This document shows positions 6,555 to 12,345 of a DNA stretch of 13,481 nt, piece after piece. The stretch is from Paracoccaceae bacterium (GTDB lineage Bacteria; Pseudomonadota; Alphaproteobacteria; Rhodobacterales; Rhodobacteraceae), in contig JALSRF010000228.1 in the NCBI GenBank assembly GCA_026984895.1, positions 1-13,481 on the forward strand, given 5' to 3'. The notes under the pieces are model-generated. The model made no database searches and was not told the DNA's origin. It worked only from the letters and a program-made list of their open reading frames with translations. The position numbers and the translations under genes are program-made. Numbering within the stretch: the first letter of the stretch is position 1; every line of letters starts with the position of its first letter.

Positions 6555-7637
6555 TCAGAAGTGGATGTGCGCAGACATGTTCATGGTCTTGCGCGCACCG
6601 GTCCAGGTATCGAGGTGATGCTTGGTAAAGGCCAGATCGGTCAGTTCGAAGAACTTCGTCCACCCGATCCGATCGATCCACTCGCCCATGCGCTCCCAGT
6701 GCTTGGCGTTTTCCTTGTAGGCTGTCACGATGCGACGCACCACGTCGGCAACCTCGGGCCAGTGCGGCGGGTTGTTGGGCAGGTTGGCCACGGCCAGCTT
6801 GTGGAAGGTCGGCTTGGAGCGGGCATTCGAATGCTTGCCGCCAACCCAGACCGCGATCTTGGTGCTTTCCTCGCCGTTGATCTGCATCGGCGGGCAGGGC
6901 GGGTAGCAGGCGCCGCAGCAGACGCATTTCTTTTCGTCCACCTCAAGCGAAGGCTTGCCATCCACCATGGCGGGGCGGATCGCCGCCACCGGGCAGCGCG
7001 CGACGACCGCCGGGCGCTCGCACACGTTGGCCACCAGATCGTGGTTGATCTTCGGCGGCTTGGTGTATTGCACGTTGATGGCGATGTCGCCCTGGCCGCC
7101 GCAGTTGATCTGGCAGCAGGAGGTGGTGATCCGCAGCCGGTTCGGCATGCGCTCGTTGATGAACTCTTCATGCAGCATGTCCATCATCGACTTGACGACC
7201 CCCGAGGCATCGGTGCCCGGAATGTCGCAGTGCAGCCAGCCCTGCGTGTGGCTGATCATCGAGATGGAAGCGCCGGTGCCGCCAACGGGGAACCCGGCTT
7301 CGCCGAGCGCCTCGATCAGCGGTTCGACCTTGGCCTCCTCGCTGACCATGAACTCGATATTGGAACGGGTGGTGAACCGCACATGGCCCTCGGCATACTT
7401 GTCGCCGATGTCGCACAGCTTGCGGATGGTGAAAACGTCCATCTGACGCTGGGTGCCGGCGCGCACGGTCCAGATCTCGTCACCGGACTTGGAAACGTGG
7501 TGCAGCACGCCCGGACGCGGGCGGTCATGCCAATCCCAGTTGCCAAGGTTCTTCTTCAGAACCGGGTGCATGTACTGGATGTGATCGGGAACGCCGATCT
7601 CGTCGGCAACTCTCGGCTTTTCGCTAGGGGCGTTCAT
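6555..7637 (-). CDS. dsrB: DsrB, dissimilatory sulfite reductase beta subunit (reverse-type)
   Basis: This 360-residue protein has the sulfite/nitrite reductase ferredoxin-like halves and an inserted ferredoxin domain. Cys137 (WLHCDIPG) and the group Cys174-Cys175-x3-Cys179 (SCCQINCGGQGD) are at the places used for the siroheme-linked [4Fe-4S] cluster in DsrB. Cys215 (ARCP) with Cys238-x2-Cys241-x2-Cys244 forms the ferredoxin-domain cluster. With DsrA it makes the cytoplasmic alpha2-beta2 enzyme that oxidises DsrC-bound sulfur to sulfite in sulfur oxidisers. The C-terminus ends in an aromatic/histidine-rich tail (SAHIHF). ATG at 7637 has GGGAG about 11 bases upstream, slightly long spacing. 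Reverse-type is inferred from the linked dsrEFH and gene order; a tree of DsrAB would settle it. Confidence 0.98.
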   Translation of the reverse strand: MNAPSEKPRVADEIGVPDHIQYMHPVLKKNLGNWDWHDRPRPGVLHHVSKSGDEIWTVRAGTQRQMDVFTIRKLCDIGDKYAEGHVRFTTRSNIEFMVSEEAKVEPLIEALGEAGFPVGGTGASISMISHTQGWLHCDIPGTDASGVVKSMMDMLHEEFINERMPNRLRITTSCCQINCGGQGDIAINVQYTKPPKINHDLVANVCERPAVVARCPVAAIRPAMVDGKPSLEVDEKKCVCCGACYPPCPPMQINGEESTKIAVWVGGKHSNARSKPTFHKLAVANLPNNPPHWPEVADVVRRIVTAYKENAKHWERMGEWIDRIGWTKFFELTDLAFTKHHLDTWTGARKTMNMSAHIHF

Positions 7638-7662
7638 CTTGTCAAAGTCTCCCTTTTCGTTT

Positions 7663-7678
7663 CCAGGCTGCCGCCTGG
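7663..7678 (-). other. Small stem-loop in dsrA-dsrB spacer
   Basis: CCAGGC (7663-7668) and GCCTGG (7673-7678) form a perfect 6-bp stem with a 4-base loop, 26 bases before the dsrB start in the transcript direction. It is followed in the transcript by an A-rich stretch, not a U-run, so termination is unlikely. It may be an mRNA processing or stability element. Confidence 0.4.
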
Positions 7679-7695
7679 CAACATTTCTGGAACGA

Positions 7696-7720
7696 CTGCG
7701 GGCGCTGGTCTCGCCCGCAG
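7696..7720 (-). other. Strong stem-loop in dsrA-dsrB spacer
   Basis: CTGCGGGCG (7696-7704) and CGCCCGCAG (7712-7720) are perfect 9-base inverted repeats with a 7-base loop. This GC-rich hairpin lies 29 bases past the dsrA stop. No U-run follows on the minus strand. The dsrA-dsrB spacer (7638-7748) contains no ORF and is otherwise unremarkable. An RNA stability or partial-attenuation role is inference. Confidence 0.55.
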
Positions 7721-7748
7721 ACAGGATTCCGAATGGTTGGCCGTCGTC

Positions 7749-9050
7749 TCAGTCGCCGGCGACGGTCATGCCAGCGTCACGCGCCTTGCGCTCGAACCAC
7801 TTGGCGGCCTCGTCGTCGAAGTCATCGGTGCGCACATAGCACGAGGTGCGCGGATGATTGACCATGTTCGGGTCGGGTTCGACCCCGACCGCCTCGAGGA
7901 AGGCCGGCAGACCGATCCGGTCGATGGTTTCACCGATCCGCTCGTGCTCTAGCGCATTGTCGGCAAAGAACTCGATGCAGGTCTCGGCAAACTCTTCGAG
8001 CTTTTCGAAATCCTCTTCGGTTTCGAGCTTCATGAACGGGATGACCATGGTGCCCATCAGGTCGCCGACCTTCAGCGCCCGCTTGCCGCCGATCATGATC
8101 GACACACCCTTGTCATCGCCCGGGCTCAGCGCCTTGGTCATGACGTTGATGCAGTGCATGCAGCGCACGCAACTGGCGTTGTCGATCTCCATGGTATTGT
8201 CGTCATGCAGCGAAATCGCGCGCGTTGGGCACATGGAAACCACCGTGTCGATGGTGTATTTGCGGCCGACCTTGGCCACGTGTTCCTTGACCTTTTCCTG
8301 GTTGATCTTGATGTCGTCGCGCCAGGTGCCGATCACCGCGAAATCGGCGCGGTGGATGGCGTTCACGCAGTCGTTGCCGCAGCCCGAGAACTTGAACTTG
8401 AACTTGTAGGGCAGCGACGGGCGGTGCATCTCGTCCAGGAAGGCGTTGATGATGCGCCGGTGCGCCTTGGCCTCGTTGAAGCAGGACTGTTCGCAACGCG
8501 CCTGGCCGACACAGCTCATCGCGGTGCGCAGCGCCGGGCCGGCACCGCCCAGGTCGAAGCCCAGTTCGTTCAGCTCGTCGAAGGCATGCTGGGTCGCTTC
8601 GGTCGAGCAGCCCTGGAACATGATGTCGCCCGACTGGCCGTGGAAAGCGATCAGGCCCGAGCCGTGACGCTCCCAGATGTCGGCCAGCTTGCGCAGCACG
8701 TCGGTGGTGTAGTGGTAGCCCGGGGGCGGCATCACCCGCAGGGTGTGGAATTCCTTCGATTCGGGGAACTGCTCGGCCACCTCGGAAAAGCGCGGGATGA
8801 TCCCGCCGCCGTAACCGAAGACCGAAACCGTGCCGCCCTTCCAGAAGCCAAGCTTCTTTTCATAGGAATGTTCGAGTTGCCCGAGAAGGTCGTTCATCAT
8901 CGGGGCGTATTGCTCGCCCTTGGCGTCTCGCAGCCGCTTGAGGCCGGTGACGAAACTTGGCCAGGGACCACCTTCGAGCTCGTCCAGCATCGGTGTCGGG
9001 TGCTGGCTTGCCTCTTTCGCCCGACCCTCTGTCGAATCGCTATCTTTCAT
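7749..9050 (-). CDS. dsrA: DsrA, dissimilatory sulfite reductase alpha subunit (reverse-type)
   Basis: This 433-residue protein is the first gene of the dsr operon. It carries the siroheme-[4Fe-4S] cysteines Cys180-x5-Cys186 (SCVGQARC) and Cys224-x3-Cys228 (SGCGNDC), the catalytic arrangement of DsrA. The inserted ferredoxin domain has Cys274 (MCP) with Cys294-x2-Cys297-x2-Cys300. No signal peptide or membrane segment is present, so it is cytoplasmic. Length fits the family. The ATG is preceded by AAGGGAG with 7-base spacing. Upstream is the 267-base divergent region with the candidate promoter. Unlike the 10-13-base gaps around dsrE and dsrF, 111 bases with two hairpins separate it from dsrB. 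Siroheme would be supplied by the cysG-type gene on the opposite strand. Confidence 0.98.
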   Translation of the reverse strand: MKDSDSTEGRAKEASQHPTPMLDELEGGPWPSFVTGLKRLRDAKGEQYAPMMNDLLGQLEHSYEKKLGFWKGGTVSVFGYGGGIIPRFSEVAEQFPESKEFHTLRVMPPPGYHYTTDVLRKLADIWERHGSGLIAFHGQSGDIMFQGCSTEATQHAFDELNELGFDLGGAGPALRTAMSCVGQARCEQSCFNEAKAHRRIINAFLDEMHRPSLPYKFKFKFSGCGNDCVNAIHRADFAVIGTWRDDIKINQEKVKEHVAKVGRKYTIDTVVSMCPTRAISLHDDNTMEIDNASCVRCMHCINVMTKALSPGDDKGVSIMIGGKRALKVGDLMGTMVIPFMKLETEEDFEKLEEFAETCIEFFADNALEHERIGETIDRIGLPAFLEAVGVEPDPNMVNHPRTSCYVRTDDFDDEAAKWFERKARDAGMTVAGD

Positions 9051-9080
9051 TAGCTGTCTCCCTTAGCTTCGTGTTCGCGC

Positions 9081-9096
9081 AAACCCCGAAGGGCTC
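9081..9096 (-). other. UUCG-capped hairpin in the dsrA leader
   Basis: In the minus-strand transcript GAGCCC-UUCG-GGGUUU can fold into six pairs (two G-U) around a stable UUCG tetraloop, about 30 bases before the dsrA start. It lies in what would be a long 5' leader if the AT-rich promoter upstream is right. Function is unknown and chance formation in GC-rich DNA is possible. Confidence 0.3.
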
Positions 9097-9198
9097 CTAC
9101 CGGCACATGCCGCCGCGCCGCTGCGCGCATCTGCCTGCCCCACATATCCCTGACAGGTTACCAAATGCGGACCGCAAGCGTCCCGACATGTATCCGTT

Positions 9199-9228
9199 TT
9201 TATATTACAATAATTGAATGTAAAGCAA
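9199..9228 (-). promoter_or_regulatory. Candidate sigma70-type promoter of the dsr operon
   Basis: On the minus strand TTGCTT (9228-9223) and TATAAA (9204-9199) are separated by 18 bases in the only clearly AT-rich stretch upstream of dsrA. Transcription would start near 9192 and leave a leader of roughly 140 bases. The -10 matches five of six consensus bases and the -35 three of six. It is a prediction by eye. Confidence 0.4.
9205..9223. promoter_or_regulatory. Operator-like inverted repeat between divergent operons
   Basis: TTACA and TGTAA arms frame a 9-base AT-rich centre. The repeat fills the spacer of the candidate dsr promoter and overlaps the -35 of the candidate promoter facing the other way, a natural place for a repressor controlling both operons. 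The overlapping stretch 9204-9219 reads ATTA-N8-GAAT, one base off the ATTC-N8-GAAT pattern that I recall for the persulfide-sensing ArsR-type repressor SqrR. The regulator is not in the window. Confidence 0.4.
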
Positions 9229-9242
9229 AACATCGCTAAAGA
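9214..9242 (+). promoter_or_regulatory. Candidate promoter of the dioxygenase-cysG operon
   Basis: TTGAAT (9214-9219) and TAAAGA (9237-9242) are separated by 17 bases, about 75 bases upstream of the dioxygenase ATG. The -35 matches four of six and the -10 three of six consensus bases, so this is weak evidence resting on spacing and location. Confidence 0.25.
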
Positions 9243-9317
9243 TACCATCATTGTGACCCATGATCGCGTGGGGGCAACGGCGCGAAATCCGCCATTTGAC
9301 CAGTTTCGGGGAGGGAA

Positions 9318-10247
9318 ATGGCTGGAATTAAAGAGAAAACCGGACCGGACAGGGAAAATCCGTTCCTCCCGGAAAATGTTGCGGCATTCCGCCGGTGGCG
9401 CGATGCCAAACTGGCGCGCGCCGAAGAATCACTTGCGCTTGGCGACCCGGTGGAAATCCGCGACCTGTCCCGCCCCGGCGATTCCGAGCGTCGCGAACTG
9501 GCGCGGCGCTGCGCGCTGGGAAATGCCGCCTTCTATGCCTGCCCGAACCAGCCGGACGAACCCGAACGCATCCGCGACCAGCTTCGCGCCTTCGCCGCCG
9601 CCATGGGGCTGCGCATCGCCGAAAGGCACCGTTCGGCCGGGCGCGGCGGCATCGTCGCGCTGACGGTCAGCAATGCCGAGGCCCAGCGGGCATACATTCC
9701 GTATTCGCGCCGGCCGATGAACTGGCATACCGACGGCTATTACAATGCGCCCGACGATCAGATCCGCGCGATGGTCCTGCATTGCGTGCGCCCGGCGCGC
9801 GATGGCGGGGTGAACCAGTTTCTGGACCCCGAAATCGCCTATATCCGGCTGCGCGACGCAAACCCCGACTACATCGCCGCGCTGATGCACCCCGAGGCGA
9901 TGACCATCCCGCAGAATACGGAACCGGACGGCGCGGTGCGTCCGGCCAGCGTCGGCCCGGTGTTTTCGACCGATCCGGCAACCGGTGCGCTGACCATGCG
10001 CTACACCGCCCGCACCCGTTCGATAAGCTGGCGCGACGATCCGCTGACCGCCGAGGCGGTCGCCTTTCTGAACAGCGTGCTGAACGGGCAGGAGCCCTTC
10101 ATCCAGACCGTTCGCATGGAGGCCGGGCAGGGCATCCTGTGCAACAATTCGCTTCACAACCGAACCGGTTTTGATCCAGACTTGGCGATGGACAGCGCGC
10201 GCCTCCTGTTCCGAATCCGTTTCCACAACCGCGTAGCAAGGAGTTGA
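9318..10247 (+). CDS. TauD/TfdA-family Fe(II)/2-oxoglutarate-dependent dioxygenase
   Basis: This 309-residue protein belongs to the TauD/TfdA (clavaminate synthase-like) oxygenases. The metal-binding triad is intact: His137 and Asp139 in NWHTDGYYN and distal His280 in NSLHNRTGF. Arg295 (DSARLLFRIRF) is in place to bind the 2-oxoglutarate carboxylate. No signal peptide or membrane segment is seen, so it is cytoplasmic. The family hydroxylates or desulfonates small molecules such as taurine, alkylsulfates, gamma-butyrobetaine or trimethyllysine; the substrate cannot be told here. The start has GGGGAGGG closely upstream. It is the first gene of a four-gene run ending in cysG and diverges from dsrA, hinting at a role in organosulfur entry or in cofactor or redox support under oxygen; that is inference. 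It is not part of the classical dsr cluster. Confidence 0.85.
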   Translation: MAGIKEKTGPDRENPFLPENVAAFRRWRDAKLARAEESLALGDPVEIRDLSRPGDSERRELARRCALGNAAFYACPNQPDEPERIRDQLRAFAAAMGLRIAERHRSAGRGGIVALTVSNAEAQRAYIPYSRRPMNWHTDGYYNAPDDQIRAMVLHCVRPARDGGVNQFLDPEIAYIRLRDANPDYIAALMHPEAMTIPQNTEPDGAVRPASVGPVFSTDPATGALTMRYTARTRSISWRDDPLTAEAVAFLNSVLNGQEPFIQTVRMEAGQGILCNNSLHNRTGFDPDLAMDSARLLFRIRFHNRVARS

Positions 10248-10250
10248 CCC

Positions 10251-10448
10251 GTGGCCAAACTGAGCGACCTGATCATCCAGCACCCGGATGTTGACAGCTT
10301 CGACGAACTCCGGCGCCTTGTCGCCCATGCCGGCGAAAGCGGCATCATGCACCTGGAGTTCGACGTGAAGCCCGACTATCGCGATACCCCGAAGAAATGG
10401 GAATGGAAGCTGGAGGCCGCGTTCTCGCGCGGGATCCGCTATGACTGA
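10251..10448 (+). CDS. Small conserved-looking protein of unknown function (65 aa)
   Basis: I do not recognise this 65-residue protein. It starts with a GTG at 10251, with AAGGAG 7 bases upstream, 3 bases after the dioxygenase stop. It is soluble-looking, without cysteines or membrane segments. An N-terminal helix-like part (LSDLIIQHPDVDSFDELRRL) is followed by a strand-like stretch (IMHLEFDVKPDY) and a tryptophan/lysine-rich segment (DTPKKWEWKLEAAF). Its stop overlaps the next start by 8 bases. Good ribosome binding site, tight packing and same-strand genes on both sides make it a real gene. A small subunit or chaperone for the dioxygenase or siroheme synthase is possible but unsupported. 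Confidence 0.7.
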   Translation: MAKLSDLIIQHPDVDSFDELRRLVAHAGESGIMHLEFDVKPDYRDTPKKWEWKLEAAFSRGIRYD

Positions 10449-10656
10449 AGAAACCGTTACCGGGATCGCCGAGCTCGAACTGCCCTTCGGGCGGCGCGCA
10501 ATCCTGAAGAACGTCGCCTTCGAGGGGGGGCTCAACATGCTGCGTCTGACCCTGCGCGAGGGTCGCCGCTTCACCATGATCGACCTCGACGCGGCAAGCG
10601 CGCGCGCCTTCGGGCAGCACCTGGTGCACTGGGCCGACGGGCAGGAAGGCGGCTGA
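10441..10656 (+). CDS. Small protein of unknown function (71 aa)
   Basis: This 71-residue protein is not recognised. Its ATG lies 8 bases inside the end of the preceding small gene, and its stop is 3 bases before the cysG ATG, so translation is probably coupled. It looks beta-rich with alternating hydrophobic residues (IAELELPFGRRAIL, MLRLTLREGRRFTMIDL), and a C-terminal helix with His/Trp (QHLVHWADG). It has no cysteine, signal peptide or membrane segment. No strong Shine-Dalgarno sequence stands in front of it, consistent with coupling to the upstream gene. Its role may concern siroheme synthesis or the dioxygenase, from context only. Confidence 0.7.
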   Translation: MTEETVTGIAELELPFGRRAILKNVAFEGGLNMLRLTLREGRRFTMIDLDAASARAFGQHLVHWADGQEGG

Positions 10657-10659
10657 CCC

Positions 10660-12096
10660 ATGGATTTCCTGCCGATATTCCTGGATCTGAAGGGCAAGAA
10701 GGTCGTCGTGGACGGCGGAACGACCGTGGCCGCGCGCCGGGTGGAACGCGCGCTGGCGGCGGGGGCGAAGGTGCATCTGTTCGATCCGGCACCGGGAGAC
10801 GAGTTTCGCGAGCTTCTCGCCCACCAGGACCTGACCCACCACGCGCGCCCGGTCAGCGCCGATGACGTGCGGGGGGCGGTGGTGGCCTATGGCGCCTCCG
10901 AGGATGCGGCGCGCGACAGGCTGCTGTTCGAGGCGGCGCGCGCGCATGGGGTGCTGGCCAATGTCGCCGACGTTGCCGAGTATTGCGACTTCATCACCCC
11001 GTCGGTGGTGGACCGCTCGCCGCTGGTGGTGGCCATATCTTCGGCCGGGACCGCGCCCGTGATCGCCCGCATCCTGCGTGCGCGCATCGAAAGCCTGCTG
11101 CCCCCGGCCTACGGGCGGATGGCCGGGTTCATGGGGCAGTTTCGCGACAAGGTGCTGGAGACGGTCAGGACTTCGCGCCTGCGCCGGCGTTTCTGGGAAC
11201 AGATGATCGACGGCACCGCGGGCGACCTGTTCCTGGCCGGCGATACCGAGGGCGCCTCGAAACACATCATGGCGACGCTCGAAAAAGGCGGCGAGGAACC
11301 GACATTCGCGCGCGGCGAGGTCTACCTTGTGGGCGGCGGACCCGGAGACCCGGACCTGCTGACGTTTCGCGCGCTGCGGCTCATGCAGCGCGCCGACGTG
11401 GTGCTGTATGACCGGCTTGTGGGCAAGGGCATCCTGGAGCTCGTCCGCCGGGACGCCGAACGCATCTACGTGGGCAAGCTGCCCGACCGGCATACCCTTT
11501 CGCAGGAAGAAATCAGCCAGCGCCTGGTGGACCTGGCCCGCCAGGGCAAGCGGGTGCTGCGCCTCAAGGGGGGCGATCCGTTCATCTTCGGGCGCGGCGG
11601 CGAAGAGATAGAGACGCTGGCCGAAAACAACATTCCCTTCCAGGTGGTGCCCGGCATCACCGCCGCAGCGGGCTGTTCCGCCTATGCCGGCATTCCGCTG
11701 ACCCACCGCGATCATGCGCAATCGTGCGTCTTCGTCACCGCGCACGGTCGCAACGGGGTGCTGGGACTGGACTGGGACGTGCTCCTGCGCCCGGCCCAGA
11801 CGGTGGCGATCTACATGGGGCTTTCCAGCCTCGAGGACCTGTCGGAACAGTTCATCGCCCGCGGCGCCGACCCCGAAACCCCTGCCGCGATCATCGACAA
11901 CGGAACCCGCCCCGAGCAGAAGGTCGCCGTGGGCACCATTGCCGATCTGCACCGCATGGCCGAGCGCGAGGGGCTGAAGGGGCCGGCGATGATCGTGATC
12001 GGCTCGGTCGTGCGGCTGCGCGACAAGCTGCGCTGGTTCTCGGACATGGACGATGCGGTCTTTTCCATGGGGCTGACGGCGCGCGGCAACCTGTAG
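10660..12096 (+). CDS. cysG: CysG-type siroheme synthase (dehydrogenase/ferrochelatase fused to uroporphyrinogen-III methyltransferase)
   Basis: This 478-residue protein has the two-part layout of CysG. The N-terminal half (1-about 210) is the precorrin-2 dehydrogenase/sirohydrochlorin ferrochelatase. Asp104 (NVAD), the catalytic residue of Salmonella CysG, and Ser128 are both kept at the same numbers. The NAD-binding loop is unusual: VVDGGTTVA replaces the normal VGGGxVA, so the third glycine (Gly21) is threonine, and the AATD segment reads AYGA. The C-terminal half (about 217-465) is a standard SAM-dependent methyltransferase: VGGGPGDPDLLT (224-235), DRLV (251-254), LKGGDPFIFGRGGEE (302-316), PGITAAAGCSAYAGIPLTHR (331-350), YMGL (385-388). 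Siroheme is the DsrAB cofactor, and the neighbouring divergent dsr operon makes this its likely customer. It starts 3 bases after the small upstream gene. Confidence 0.95.
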   Translation: MDFLPIFLDLKGKKVVVDGGTTVAARRVERALAAGAKVHLFDPAPGDEFRELLAHQDLTHHARPVSADDVRGAVVAYGASEDAARDRLLFEAARAHGVLANVADVAEYCDFITPSVVDRSPLVVAISSAGTAPVIARILRARIESLLPPAYGRMAGFMGQFRDKVLETVRTSRLRRRFWEQMIDGTAGDLFLAGDTEGASKHIMATLEKGGEEPTFARGEVYLVGGGPGDPDLLTFRALRLMQRADVVLYDRLVGKGILELVRRDAERIYVGKLPDRHTLSQEEISQRLVDLARQGKRVLRLKGGDPFIFGRGGEEIETLAENNIPFQVVPGITAAAGCSAYAGIPLTHRDHAQSCVFVTAHGRNGVLGLDWDVLLRPAQTVAIYMGLSSLEDLSEQFIARGADPETPAAIIDNGTRPEQKVAVGTIADLHRMAEREGLKGPAMIVIGSVVRLRDKLRWFSDMDDAVFSMGLTARGNL

Positions 12097-12219
12097 AGGC
12101 GCCAGCGCCGCACCGCGGGCCGGGCCGGCCGGTTCATGGGGTGCATGGCGCGCCCGTCCCGCGACGTTGGCCAAGGCCGGGTCGCTCGGGCAGATCGGGC
12201 CGCTCGGGCGGCAAACTCT

Positions 12220-12248
12220 TTGCCTGAAAAACAATCAAATGCTAATCT
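12220..12248 (+). promoter_or_regulatory. Candidate promoter of the YeeE-type transporter gene
   Basis: TTGCCT (12220-12225), 17-base spacer and TAATCT (12243-12248) preceded by TGC, as in an extended -10. It is in an AT-rich pocket inside a GC-rich intergenic region, about 100 bases before the transporter ATG, and would make the transporter separately transcribed from cysG. Confidence 0.45.
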
Positions 12249-12256
12249 GTGCAGAT
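12245..12256. promoter_or_regulatory. Operator-like palindrome overlapping the -10
   Basis: ATCTG-TG-CAGAT is a perfect 12-base inverted repeat that covers part of the -10 element and the expected start site of the transporter promoter, a position suited to a repressor. No known regulator is assigned. Confidence 0.35.
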
Positions 12257-12297
12257 GTCATGCCGGAAACCGGGGCGTTCAGACCGCCGGTCGGCAC

Positions 12298-12335
12298 GGC
12301 CTGAAAACAGGGCCTGAAACAGGGCCTGAAAACCG
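12298..12335 (+). repeat. Three short tandem repeats in front of the transporter gene
   Basis: GGCCTGAAAACAG (12298-12310), GGCCTGAAACAG (12311-12322) and GGCCTGAAAACCG (12323-12335) are consecutive copies that differ by one base or a single-base indel. They end only 10 bases before the ATG and abut the GGAGG ribosome binding site, so copy-number change would alter the leader. The rest of the 249-base gap (12097-12345) holds a short GC-rich inverted repeat after cysG (12098-12109) without a U-run, and no supported gene. Confidence 0.7.
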
Positions 12336-12345
12336 GGAGGGAACC

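Noticed and set aside
9063..9251. 62-codon minus-strand frame in the dsrA leader, possible leader peptide
   Set aside because: It has no convincing ribosome binding site, and its start region would lie upstream of the predicted transcription start.
12098..12109. Intrinsic terminator after cysG
   Set aside because: The inverted repeat (GGCG-CCAG-CGCC) is short and no T-run follows; GC-rich palindromes are expected by chance here.
10345..12234. Long open frame (629 codons) on the minus strand opposite cysG
   Set aside because: Antisense of a well-supported CysG, composition is typical of GC-rich shadow frames, and there is no start context or motif.
12136..12345. N-terminal extension of the transporter to an upstream ATG
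   Set aside because: The extra 70 residues are low-complexity, run over the candidate promoter and tandem repeats, and the ATG at 12346 has a strong ribosome binding site.
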